Shown here: positions 19,632-30,660 of the stretch, one piece after another
Numbering within the stretch: the stretch's first letter is position 1
How the letters are laid out: every line of letters starts with the position of its first letter
Assembly: GCF_000275845.1 (NCBI RefSeq)
Contig: NW_006766945.1
Coordinates: forward strand, 60,668 to 103,718
DNA: 43,051 nucleotides
Direction: 5' to 3'
DNA from: Dichomitus squalens LYAD-421 SS1
Lineage: Eukaryota; Basidiomycota; Agaricomycetes; Polyporales; Polyporaceae
Program-made: the position numbers and the translations under genes
Notes under the pieces: generated by a model
What the model was told of the DNA's origin: nothing
Database searches by the model: none
Seen by the model: only the letters and a program-made list of their open reading frames with translations

Positions 19632-21467
19632 CTACTCAAACATCGCCAGATCGTCAAACCCCGGCATCCCGCCCCTCCTCTGCGGCGCATGCACATGCGA
19701 ATGCGCCTCCCCCGCCCCCGCCCCAGCACCCGCATCCCCGGGCACATGCCCGTTCCCATGCGCGATTCCCTCCTTCGCATGGCCCGTCAGGCGCGTATAC
19801 ACCTCCGCCCATGCGCACACCATGCCCGCGACGCCCCCGTACAGGCTGTACGCGTGCTCAGGGATCTCCATCTTGCCCTCCTGCATGAGCACGCGCCAGC
19901 CCGTCGCGAGGTCCGCGAGGTGCAGCGCGCTCCGGAACCAGTGCGCGTGCTGCTCGTCGAGGTCCGCGGGGAGCGGCGGGGAGCGCGTCATGGACCGCGC
20001 GAGGCCCGAGAAGCCGTGCGAGTGCGGGGAGGCGCCGTTGGCGTGTCTGGAGGAGGGGGCGTTGGGACTGGAGAAGGAGTCGAGCGCGTCGGAGACGGCG
20101 AGGAGCGCGTAGACGCTCCCGCCGACGCCGTGGCAGAGCCCAACGCCTTTGCGGAGCAGGCCGCGCGTGTAGACGAGCTCGCCGGCGCGGGTTACGGCTG
20201 CCACGATTGATTCGCGGAGGGAGGGGGGAAGAGGACAAGCGGAGGGAGAGAGGGACGCACGGCGGAGGAGGACGGAGAAGAACATGAGGAAGCCGGACGC
20301 GCCGTGACACCATTGGACGAGCGAGTCGTCGTGCTCTTCGTCGATGGCGACGTGCTTGGATTCTGCATGTGTCGCAGAACCGCCGGGGATGACCGGCATG
20401 TGGCGGCCGGCCTTCGTGGGCCAGTTGCCTAGGGGGTCTTGAACAGCGAGGAGCCATTGGACCGTTGCAAGGATTTTATCCCAATGGGGCTTGATAATAT
20501 CCGAGGGCGCGTAGAGGATGGGGTGCAGGATACCAACTGCGACGAGGGCACTATGAGGAAGGATATCGACCGTTAGGAAGACAAGACTCACCGACGCCGT
20601 GCGCTGCACCGAGATATCGCGCCTCATGCCACTTCCAAATGAGCGGCGGAGCATTCGCCTTCTCGCTCTCTTCCAATTCCTCCGCATACCGCTGCGCCCC
20701 GAATTCGCCACGCTTGATGATATCATCCACCAGCTCCTTCAGATTCTCGTGTGAGCAGAGCTTCTCCACGTCGCGCACGATCTTATCCTTCGTCTTTCTC
20801 GTCTGCTCCAAGTAGCTCAGCGTCACCGCCAGCTCGCTCTTCAGAACCAGGAGTGCATAAAGCAGCCCCGCGCGCCCGTACAGGACCTCGCAGCCGTCAT
20901 CGTCCAGCGCTTCTGAGACCGCGACCTCCTGCGCGCTGTGCAGGAGATCGATCGCACCGCGCCATGTCTCCGAGAGCTCCACTTCGTCCAGCAGTTCTCC
21001 GTCGAGCTTTCCGCGCCGCGCGTGCTTGTTCGCGGTCGATTCCGGGGACTGGCGGAGGCGCAGCTGGCGGACGAGGACGAGGGTGGCGGGGCCGACGGAG
21101 GTCTCGAGGTAGGCGACATGCGAGCCGTCGCGGGGCTCGTGGAAGGGATCTGCGATGAGGGACGAGGTGGCCGTGTTGGGGAAGTTTTTGGAGGGGAGGA
21201 TGCCAAAGGTGCGCATGTCCATGATGATCTCGCCTGTGGGCGTGCAAAGGCAAAGTGGGCCGTCGGCGGATGCGAGAGATGGGTGAGAGGGATTGGATAC
21301 GCACCTGCGGAGCCATGGTATACCTTCGGGCTGGTGGAGGGGTGTCTGTGTACGCGGAGGACGTTTTCGGCCAAGGCTTCGTGAATGCGATGCTTGACGG
21401 GCTTGATGTCGGTCGGCGGGGTGTTGCTGTGCGGGATATATCGCCGCGGTAGAGTCGCTGAGGACAT
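19632..21467 (-). CDS. LanC-like protein (eukaryotic LANCL family)
   Basis: Exons 21467-21305, 21233-20592 and 20536-19632 give 569 aa with correct phases. The C-terminal half has the LanC alpha/alpha-toroid motifs: AAHGV at the end of exon 2, VQWCHGASG (Cys345-His346), GVGLCHGVGGSVYALL (Cys403-His404) and HAYSLYGGVAGMVCAWAEV. The Cys, Cys-His set matches the zinc ligands of human LANCL1. In bacteria LanC closes lanthionine rings; eukaryotic LANCL proteins bind glutathione and add it to dehydroamino acids in damaged proteins. That is the likely role here, in cytosol or at membranes. The N-terminal 250 residues are longer and more charged than in LANCL1. The tail (AGAGAGAGEAHSHVHAPQRR) is low-complexity. 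The second intron ends at the later AG (20537); the earlier AG would break the frame. No lanthipeptide precursor is nearby. Confidence 0.9.
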
Positions 21468-21534
21468 GGTTGCTGCGAATCGCGATGCACAGGGAGAAGG
21501 AGGGGGAGGAGGGATGGAGAGAGATTACAAAAGG

Positions 21535-21544
21535 CATATATAGG
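21535..21544 (-). promoter_or_regulatory. TATA box of the LanC-like gene
   Basis: The minus strand reads CCTATATATGCC about 70 nt before the ATG at 21467, followed by a CT-rich leader. Confidence 0.6.
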
Positions 21545-24500
21545 ATGTGCGAGTGCACACTGGGCGCACCGAGTGCATCGGACATGCCATCCAGACTGAC
21601 GTCAGTCTATCATCGCACGCTTACTCTTTCACCCTCTCCTCTTTCCTCCATTCGCTGAGCTTTTGCCTGCGCATGCGCAACACCGGAAGCGGGGTAGTGT
21701 CATCTACTAGTCCAAGGTCTCCTATTGTGAATGCTCGCAGTGAGCATGTTCTGGCAGAGGTCCGAGGATGGCCGCCGACGGTCCCGGGGAGAGGACGGAG
21801 AGCAGCGGTTGGCCGGAGCCGACGGAACATGTGCGTCATTTGGTAGGTCGTAGTGTGTGGGCGTTTGGAGATTGTTCGGGCTGTTTGGGTTCCAGAGGCA
21901 AGGCGGAGGCAAGGCGGAGGCACCAATAGGCCTGATGCGGCGACTAAGCAACGCTGGCCAGGATGCTTGATAGATACACACGACGAGCGACACGATCCTC
22001 GACGAGGGTATCGGAGCCGCCCAGCGCTCCGACCCACGAGCTCATAAGCGCCGGATCTTCCCGCGCACACCCGCGACGTTCCTCCTTGCTCTTACAATTC
22101 AATGTGACCTTCACCAACGTTTCTTAATCTCTCCAAAAGAATGAAATCAAAGACGTGATTTGAATTGGGCCGCCCAAGAAGTCGACAAATTGAGAGGTCT
22201 GTGTGCAATCTCTGACTCGAGATTGCACTGATGATGGACGTGCCATTCGCGTGCATGCAGGAGTGAAACTCACACACACAAGGATAACCTGCAAAAGAAC
22301 TATCGGACCACGTCCATAACGCAAGAACAGCGATTCTGACGTAGCGTGCCTGACCGCATCCATTCGCGGTCGCGGTCGCGAGGATTTCGCGTATTGGGAT
22401 CGCGTTGGCTCTCAACGAACCGACCCATATGTGTGCTGTTTCGTTCACTACTTGACACTGGACAAGCGACTTGAGACGGGGCCTGGATCTTCACCGCCGC
22501 AGACATCCGACTCCTGAATGGAAGTGAGTTTGTCCGGGCAGAGTCTCCTCACTTCCATTGATCGCTCAGGTGGCGTCCTGCATGTTGTAGATCATCGACC
22601 TGTAAGACGTTCTCCAAGCGCAGGTCACATGTCCGCACATTAGATTTGTCGTCAGCGGTCATCAGCGTGCCTGCCCGGAAGCTATATACACCGAAGACCA
22701 CCACGATGAGCAGGCAAGAGCCGCGATGTCCTCCTCGCTGCAAGGTACTTTGGTGTGTCTCAAGCGTGCTCCTCGTCCCCGGTACACTTGCATTGTAAGC
22801 CCTCGTCAATGACCAACGAGGTCCAAGTACAATTTCTTAGATGACAAGCCTTTTTGGGGAGCGAGGACGCGAGAAGAAAGGGACGGGATCTCATACACGC
22901 ACCCTTCCAAGTTTCTGGCGATGTGCGCGCGATGGCCGCATACATACAGGGAACTCGAGAAGGCCATGCCGTGCCACCGTTCCCCCGTCCGAGGATCCCC
23001 AGGGTGTTCTGATAGGAAAGGTATTAGCATGTATGTGTGCACAGCCCGAGACATGGAAGCTTATTGCCCGTAGATACCAACGCCTCCGGGGATAGAACGG
23101 AGCGCGGATGCTGTCGGGCGAGCACCCGGTTTGGTTTCCTGATTCATGTCCACAGGTCCGGAGGAGCACGTCCTGCGATGTCCCCAGAACGTACTTATTC
23201 CGCATCTTTCCACGAGCACTCTACCGTAAGAGCGCACGGGCTGTTTGATGTACCCGTCCGAATTTGCCTCAGTGACATCACTGCAACCCCAGGAGTTTGA
23301 ATATTGTTGGCCGGCCGGAAGATTGACTTTATCTCGGGAGCGTTTAGTGGTTTCGTCTCAGCGGCGCAGATATTTATAGTGACTAATATGCACCCCAATA
23401 TTGATGTCAGCACAGATCGTCTTGTAAGTATTTCGTGCCTAAGCCGGCGAACAGCTCGACGAAGCCGTAGAAATGTTTACATTGCCAAACGTTCTTGTTA
23501 CAGTATGCTGCTTGTATTGTGCTCGAAGCCTGCACCGCTGACCACGGGGCCAATAAACCAAGTGGCATAACGTCCCTGCCTCAGTGGAGACGATGGACAG
23601 ATCGAACGCTGGCCTGACCACAATTCCGAGCATCCAAATGGCCGGGTGCAAGCAAGGGAGAAAATCGAAACTGCGAAGTGTTCGCTCCGCATGCAGATGT
23701 TGCGGTACAGCATTATGAACTCAAAACCGACTTTGAGCTCGCAAATAGGCAAACCAGAGGCTTGAAGCTTGAAGAGCCTCGACAGTTTGTGGATCCTTAG
23801 TGGGTTAAAATCTGAGGGAAGACCATGCTCCCGCGATAGGGAGCATTCAGACAGTGGCAGCAAGCACATCATTGGCAGGCAGGTGTCCAGCGGTGGCATG
23901 CGCAATGGGCGTCGGGCGAGCCGTACTGGAATTTGTAGAACTTATGTGCGAGTCGAGCGCCTGCGTAGCGTCGCCCGTCTCGCTTGAGCTTGCGAGCGTA
24001 AGTCCGGAACGACACGCGACGTCGCCGACGCGGTCAGACGCCTCCGCTGAGCGCAACGATCACTCTTCGCGGAGATCGGGTCCAGAATGGTTAAAACCGG
24101 GATGGTGGGTTTGTGGGTTTGTGGGAGAAAATAACTTTCCGAGCCGGTCCGAGAGCTCGTAGGCGTAGGTCGCAACATGTTTTCCTCCGAGGGGATATTC
24201 AAGATTCATGTACTTATGCTTGAGGAGGGGGTGGATCAGGGGCGGAGAGATGGAAGAGATGTGGCTTATCATCGATCTATGCGTGCATGGGCATCTGTGG
24301 CCATTGCGTGCACTGCCTCGGTCAGATGGAATGCCCCACGGGCAGACAGAGAGACGGGTGAGAAACTGCGCATGCAGTACGGTCTAAATTTGCCTAAGCC
24401 GAGTCGGCACTGAATGTTATTGTGTGCCGGTATTCGGCAGCACAGGTAGGCGTCGTCGAACATGCGCATAAGACGACTCGAGCTGGGCTCGCGAGAGGGA

Positions 24501-24671
24501 GAAAGGAGAGAAGTCGGACGAGGGACACGAAGCGAGTGGGCGGGAGGGTCGAGCTCGAGTCGCGGCCGACCGAGAGAAATCTGGCGGAGGGCGACGACGG
24601 TGAGTTGCCTGAAGCGGAGCAGGTGGGAGCCGGGGAGAGTTACGTAATCGGAGGCCCACGCGAGAGAGAGC
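21545..24671. other. 3.1 kb without a firm gene
   Basis: Lies between the divergent LanC-like and copper radical oxidase genes. Visible items: a direct repeat CAAGGCGGAGG near 21899-21921, a 12-bp hairpin at 22517-22559, and one exon-like open stretch ending in a GTAAGT donor near 23999. No gene model could be built. Confidence 0.4.
22517..22559. repeat. Perfect 12-bp inverted repeat (hairpin)
   Basis: AATGGAAGTGAG at 22517-22528 pairs with CTCACTTCCATT at 22548-22559 around a 19-nt loop. It has no coding context. It could be a small structured element, a transposon remnant, or chance. Confidence 0.55.
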
Positions 24672-24887
24672 GGTATAAGGCGTTGACGGCTGCACTGGTC
24701 TCAACGTTTCCATCATCTCCGTCCTCTCCCTTGCTCCCTCCTTCCCTCCACCATCGTCCCGTCGTCCTACACTCTCCTTTTGTAATCCTTCCCAGGACGT
24801 CCATCTGCTCTCCTGCTCTCTCCTAGCATATCATCAATCGCCTAGTCCGCTCCTACTCTAATCGACTGCCCTACACGACGTTTCACG
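24672..24887 (+). promoter_or_regulatory. Core promoter and CT-rich leader of the copper radical oxidase gene
   Basis: A TATA-like GGTATAAGG lies at 24673-24680, followed by a strongly CT-rich stretch (about 24710-24790) and a short leader up to the ATG at 24888. CT-rich tracts before the start are common in well-expressed fungal genes. Confidence 0.55.
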
Positions 24888-27396
24888 ATGCTCAATCGCC
24901 AGCTCTCATTGCTGGCCCTCTCTCTCGGAGCAGCATCAACAGCAGTTGCCCAGACACACAAAGCGGGCTCGTTTGAGGATGGTGGCCACACTCAGGTCAG
25001 CGCCATGATGGTACGTCTCCCTTTTTCATTTTTGTCTCTGCTACTGCGCGCGCGTCTCACGGCCCCCGTGCGTCCCTAACCTATCTCGCTCAACAGATGT
25101 TCTTGGGCAACCTCAACAAGGTCTACATCCTGGACAAGTCCGAGGCCAATGCCGCCAAGTTTGGCAACTATCCCGCCATGGGTGCCGTCTACGACATTGC
25201 ATCGCGCCAAGCGACGACAATGTCCGTCACCACCAACGTCTTCTGCGCATCCGGCATGCATCTGCCAAACGGTTCATTTGCCACCTTCGGTGGTAATGGT
25301 GCCGTCGGCCCCGGCGGTAACATCGGTGACGTCACGCCTCCCGGTAACCCCTACACCGCAACTTTCGACACGACCTTCGGTGACTTTGACGGCACCAAGT
25401 CGATCCGTATCCTCGACCCGTGTGACGACGGCGACGATTTCTCATCACCCAACTGCCAATGGTTCGACAACGCGTCCCTCCTCTCCATGCAGGTTCAGCG
25501 TTGGTACTCCGCCGCGGAGCCTATGGGCAACGGTACGATCGTCCTCATCGGCGGTTTCTCGAACGGTGGCTACATCAACCGGAACTACCCCAACGTGGAC
25601 CCTGCTTTCGAGGGTGGTGCCGCGACACCGACGTATGAGTTCTTCCCCTCGAACGGCCAGACACCTCAGACCATGAACTTCATGATCAAGACCTCTGGTC
25701 TGAACGCGTACGCGCACACGTTCCTCATGCCGTCAGGCAAGATGCTCGTCCAGGCGAACTACTCGACGAGTCGGTCTTCCTCATCTCTGCTTGCTCCGCC
25801 TTTTACTGATTCACTGACAATGCAGTGCTCTGGGATCCCGAGACGAACACGGAGACTGACCTTCCTGACATGCCCGATCAGATCGTTCGTGTCTACCCTG
25901 CTTCCGGCGGTGTTGCCATGCTTCCCTTGACCCCCGAAAACAACTACACGCCGACCGTCATCTTCTGCGGTGGTTCGAACATGACCGACTTCCAGTGGGG
26001 TAACTACTCCTGGCCCTTTGAGGACACCTGGAACGTTCCCGCGTCGAACAAGTGCCATACGATCACCCCCGAGCCGACTGACGGCTCTGTAGTTGAATAC
26101 GTTGAGGATGATGACATGATCGTCGGTCGTACCATGGGTCAATTCATTGCCCTCCCCGACCAGACTCTCCTGATCGTCAACGGTGGCGCGAACGGTACTG
26201 CGGGTTACTCTACTCGTACACTCAACACCCTCAATCCGCCGTACGGCATGTCTCTTGCTGCTGCGCCCGTTGGTCAACCTGCTATCTACAACCCTCGCGC
26301 GCCGAAAGGTTCGCGTTGGTCTAACGCTGGCTTTGACACGTCGAGCATCGCGCGCCTCTACCACTCGTCTGCCATCTTGCTCCCTGATGCGTCCGTACTC
26401 ATCGCTGGTTCCAACCCCAACGTCGATGTCAACACCACCACCGTCTTCCCTACCACCTACCAGGCCGAGGTCTTCTACCCATCGTACTTCGCTGCTACGA
26501 ACCGCCCCACGTTCACTGGCGCTCCCAAGACCTTGTCGTACGGTGGTAACTCGTTCGACCTGACTGTGCCTTCTTCCGCGTACTCGGGCTCCGCCAACAA
26601 CGCTGCGGATAACACCACCGTTGTCCTCGTCCGTGGTGGCTGGACTACCCACGCGATGAACATGGGTCAGCGTATCATGCAGCTCAACAACACGTACACG
26701 GTCAACAGCGACGGCTCGATCACCCTCCACGTCGCTCAGCTCCCTCCCAACCCCAACCTATTCCAGCCCGGCCCGGCTATGCTCTTTGTCACTGTGGCCG
26801 GCATCCCCTCCAACGCCTCGTGGGTCACCATCGGCACCGGCAACATCGAGACTCAGCCAACGCAAGCCGCCTCCGTCCTTCCCGCCTCAAGCCGTCTCGA
26901 CGGTGTGTCCGGCAGCGGTGCAGGTAACAACAACGGCAACAGTAGCTCGTCCGGCAACAAGGCCAACAGCGCGTCGTCGTCACACACCGGCGCTCTGGTG
27001 GGTGGGATCATCGCGGCGATTGCGGCCGTTGGCATTCTCGGTGCGGTTTTCGGAATTTGTATGGCGCGGCGCCGGCGCGCAGCCGCGCGTCAGGCGTCGT
27101 CGCTCTCGTACCCTATGAGCTCGGCGCCTGGCGGGGCGGCTGGGTCTCGGACGGCGGGCGGGCTTGGGGCAGGATACAGAGGTTCTGACTCGAGCGCTTT
27201 CGTGCCGTTGCAGGGTAACGAGAGCACGACGTGGGGCCCGGGGCCCAACATGCACGCCGCGGGGGCGAGCGCGGTGAACCTGCACACGCCAAGTTCGCCG
27301 TACTTTGACGACCCGCGGAGCAACAGTACGGAGTTCGACCCGTACCACCAGAACGTGCCGAGGATGAGCGCGGACCAGAGGAGAGGGCCTTATTGA
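24888..27396 (+). CDS. Copper radical oxidase (AA5, glyoxal-oxidase-like), membrane-anchored
   Basis: Exons 24888-25010, 25097-25769 and 25826-27396 encode 788 aa. Residues 1-21 are a signal peptide. Copper-site residues by homology to glyoxal oxidase: Cys91 (NVFCASG) and Tyr178 (RWYSAA), which form the Cys-Tyr radical cofactor; Tyr444-His445 (ARLYHSSA); His541 (GGWTTHAMNMGQR). The enzyme oxidises small aldehydes or alcohols and releases hydrogen peroxide, which can feed peroxidases in lignin breakdown. An Asn/Ser/Gly-rich linker leads to a transmembrane helix at about 654-678, followed by ARRRRAAAR and a roughly 105-residue Ser/Pro/Gly-rich cytoplasmic tail. Many Asn-X-Thr/Ser sites lie on the outer side. 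The anchored layout separates it from secreted glyoxal oxidase. The exact substrate is unknown. Confidence 0.95.
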
Positions 27397-28619
27397 GGAG
27401 GGGGATAATTATGTGATTTTTTGCTGTCCATATCGGAGTGGAGTTGAGAGGAGGAGTGAGTGGAGGATGAAGTATAACACGCACGCTCTTGAGAAGGAAG
27501 AGGACGCATGGACCTTGGCTTCCGCTGACCCTACTACATACATCTCTGTCTTTGCCTGCACTCTCTTTGCACGTTGCTATCGCATCTCCCGTGTCGCTTC
27601 GCGGCTTGCGGTTGGGCGGGCTTGTTAGCACTCGCATCGCATTGCGTTACATGGACGATGATGGACTCTATCGCGATCACACCACACCACACTAGGAAGG
27701 CATTGCTAGCTTCTTTTTTCGTACTCACCCACCCGGTCATGCGGACGGCTTTCGCGACGCTGCCTCTCGCTGTTCGGTTTACGCTAATAGTGCTTGTAAG
27801 GGGCACGTCCGACGTTCCCGCCGTAGTACTTGTAGATAGTCTTGCGCGCCCGTGATGACTGTGACGAACTCCCCCCCCCCATCTATCTGCCCCTGTGGTG
27901 CTGGCGATGCTGCTGATGTTGCAGTGTCCTGCGCTGACTGTTGACTTTTTGGTTGTTTCGCGACTAGGGATACCTCGGCGTCCTACTCTGTTGTTATGTC
28001 TCTTGATTGCATTTCGTTTGTTTCTGCATGGTTGCCCTTCGTTACATGAAGTGACTTTTCTGCCTCCACTCACGACCGATACGTGACGCTCTTCGTGCTG
28101 CTGCGTGTTCTGATATTTGCTGTTGTATCTCTCCACCGTTTGCTTTTCTTTTCTGTCCGTTCCGTCGTAGGAATCTGTGACTTAGACCGTCTGAATATCA
28201 GTGTCTGGTCCCCTCAGATCGCAGCGACGCCTGTAGGAGAGTAGTATAGTACCCGGGCACGATTCGTCCCCGCAAGAGTATAGTCGTGACGTCAGCGCTG
28301 ACGCGCGGAAGCGTGCGCGTTCCCGCGAGGCGTGGTGGGTGATGGCTTGGTGGCTATGTACGATCCCGGTTGGACACCAGGGATGCCTTTCTCGGTGAAC
28401 CCGCGCAGATCCAGGACGCCATCGGACGTGCGGCGGTGATTTTTGTAACTACAACGTCACAATCGTATCCCTATAACACGTACGGCGTGGGTCGGAATAG
28501 GTCCATCATCCCACGTTCATCTTGACCCTGCACTTCATATCTCCTTCGTAAGTGAACAGCCTATCGTAACCACAGCTTCGTTCTGACACGTGTCTGCAGC
28601 GCAGCGTACGACGTACGCT
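27397..28619. other. Intergenic, 1.2 kb
   Basis: The 3' flank of the oxidase gene and upstream region of the hydrolase gene. It holds a C-homopolymer near 27870-27878. No gene, RNA or transposon signature seen. Confidence 0.4.
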
Positions 28620-29857
28620 ATGTTCAAGTTAGGACACTCGAAGCACGCCGCCCCTGAAAGCCACGGCAAGAACTTGAAGCCTCACAAGGAGACCGTCGTC
28701 GTCGCGGGCCTGCCCGTAAACGTCTTCTCCGACCGTGGCGCGACCAAGCCGGAGACACCTGTTGCGGTCATGTTCTTGCTGCATGGTCGGACAGGATCAG
28801 CGAAGAGAATGGAGACGTACGTGAACGATTTCTTTGAGGAGATTAGGGCGCGGAGGAGCGCCCATAAGGGGTCGCAGGACCTGATTATCGTCACGATCGT
28901 GAGTTTGGTCGGTTCGCAGCAGCTCAGGACCACGCTGAGGGTCTTTCTTGCAGGACCAAAGGAACCATGGCGCTCGGATGGTCGACGAGCGCGCGAACAT
29001 GGGCTGGTTCTCTGAACCAGAGAAGAACAACGAGCGGCACGCGTCAGTACCGTTACGCTCTGTGTGTATTCGCTCGGGGCTGGTACTCATCGTTCATGCG
29101 TATCCGTAGGATTGACATGTATGCTATACAAAGTGAGTACGCCAAGCTTCTCGGTCAGCCGCCGACGGTGATTCATGTCAACGCTCGTTGTGGCTGATCC
29201 TCTTGCGTTGACTCTGCAGCCGGGACAGCTCAAGACGTATCGTTCCTTATCGACTTTCTGCCTTCGTACCTCTTCCCGAATGGGGAGCGGACGATATCCC
29301 AGTGGCTGTGTGCGGGGAAAAGTCTGGGAGGTCATTCGACCTGGATCGTTCTCAAGAACGGTACGTGTCCCTGACCCGCGTCGCGGTAGGGGTTGCTCAC
29401 GCAGAGAACAGACCCCAGGGTCAAGATTGGCATCCCGATCATAGGTGACCGTTTCGCGATGTGGCCTTGACACAGTTACTGACACCTCACATTTCTAGGA
29501 TGCCCCGATTACCTCACGCTCATATCCAAGAGGGCAAAGGCGCACAAGCTACCAGTTGGCCCTCCGTACTTGCCAGACTCTTTGATTGAGCTCATCAGGC
29601 GCGCCGACCCCGCCGCAGCTCCCTACACGGCGACGGATGAGTCCAACCCGTTCCTCGGAAAGAAGATCCTGGTCTTGTCCGGGCAGGACGACAAGATCGC
29701 TCCGTTCTCTTCTTCGAAGGAAGTCGTCGAGAAGTTAAATGTAGGAAAGCATGGCTTGAAGGAGGTCATTGTCGAGCCGGGGGTAGGCCACGATCTCTCT
29801 CCGGCAATGCTCAAGGAGGCTGCGAGGTTTATTTGGGAGCAAGCACTCGTCGCCTGA
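28620..29857 (+). CDS. Alpha/beta-hydrolase (serine hydrolase)
   Basis: Six exons: 28620-28898, 28954-29042, 29110-29132, 29220-29360, 29412-29444 and 29499-29857, giving 307 aa with all phases matching. Two exons are tiny (23 and 33 nt). Fold landmarks: MFLLHGRTGSA (oxyanion-hole HG), DQRNHGARMVDE, the nucleophile elbow GKSLGGHS (Ser165), GQDDKIAPF (Asp252 or 253) and PGVGHDLSP (His286), so a full catalytic triad is present. No signal peptide is visible, so it is probably cytosolic. It resembles the small single-domain hydrolases of fungi related to prolyl-oligopeptidase/dienelactone-hydrolase types. Whether it is an esterase, thioesterase or peptidase cannot be told. The ATG at 28620 is the first in frame. 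Confidence 0.88.
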
Positions 29858-30288
29858 CTTGGGCCCGAATCCCCCGCAGGCTCATCGTTTGCCTTGCAAA
29901 CGCTGTGATAGACTGAGTACGAGACGCACGTGACCAAGCAACGGTTGTTTTCGTTGTTTCGTACTTGGTTCCTTGTGTCCTCGACACCCTCAGTTTGCGT
30001 CTGGTTGTCTTTCTCATTCGTCTCTATTCATAGTAATCGAACAAAATGACGAGATGGAAAATTCCTGCGGTCAACGTTCAACTCCGCGACGGTAGTGACA
30101 AGTTGCAACCACCTGTAAGAACTTCCAGTAGCGCGGGGGAGAATACCGGTTGGATAAGTCATATTTGGCGACAGAGGTGGCCGGGGGCTGAGCCCCAGTG
30201 AAAACCCCGCCTATTGCCAAAGATTGCTGGCTGTTGCCGTCTGATGCCGTCTTTTCGGAGCGATTTAGATGACAGCTCGGCGTCTAAA

Positions 30289-30369
30289 ATGGCTCGTTAC
30301 ATACATCGATTGGCTCGTTTTATATATACAATGGGCCGTTCTATATGTACAATGGGCCGTTTGACGTCG
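30289..30369 (+). repeat. Degenerate tandem repeat, about 4 x 21 bp
   Basis: Four consecutive units share a core ATGGGCCGTT or ATTGGCTCGTT followed by a TA-rich part ending in TACA. The last two complete units (30331-30351 and 30352-30369) are the most similar. Confidence 0.65.
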
Positions 30370-30541
30370 ATCGATAGTATTAAACCGGTGTCCGATGTAT
30401 ATGTACTGTTCCATCCACATCTATCACATATATGCCTCCCTGTGTGCCGACCGACGGTTATCTCACCATAACCATTCTTGCCTGGCCTTCGATCTCGTCC
30501 CCAGCTCCTTCGTCCATGACGCCATTGGTGTTCGCGATGCT

Positions 30542-30660
30542 CTATATATAGTGGGCGAAAGCCGTCCTCCCATTGATGCATCCTTTCTTCCCTCCTCTCA
30601 CCATCCCTTTCTGTCCTCGGTACTCTCAGCCACCGTGAGCCTCGCTAACAGGTAGGGTAT
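30542..30660 (+). promoter_or_regulatory. Orphan promoter-like segment
   Basis: A strong TCTATATATAGTGGG box at 30541-30555 is followed by a CT-rich stretch and by GCTAACAG|GTAGG at about 30645, which resembles a splice acceptor. No coding sequence follows. It could be the promoter part of a solo LTR or of a lost gene. Confidence 0.3.

Noticed and set aside
20537..20591. Earlier acceptor (CCTCATAG) for the second LanC-like intron
   Set aside because: It would shift the frame; the later AG gives HGVVGILHPIL in phase.
19858..21490. Several 150-200-codon frames in and opposite the LanC-like gene
   Set aside because: Arg/Pro/His-rich products typical of off-frame reading of GC-rich exons; the LanC motifs fix the true frame.
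25759..26730. Long antisense open frame (323 codons) opposite the copper radical oxidase
   Set aside because: Product is Arg/Val-rich nonsense, has no splice logic, and mirrors high-GC codons of a certain gene on the other strand.
27866..27880. Poly-C run as a functional element
   Set aside because: Short homopolymer, more likely drift or sequencing slippage.
30184..30200. GGGGCTGAGCCCC palindrome as a terminator
   Set aside because: Bacterial-style terminators are not expected here; no U-tract or adjacent gene end fits.
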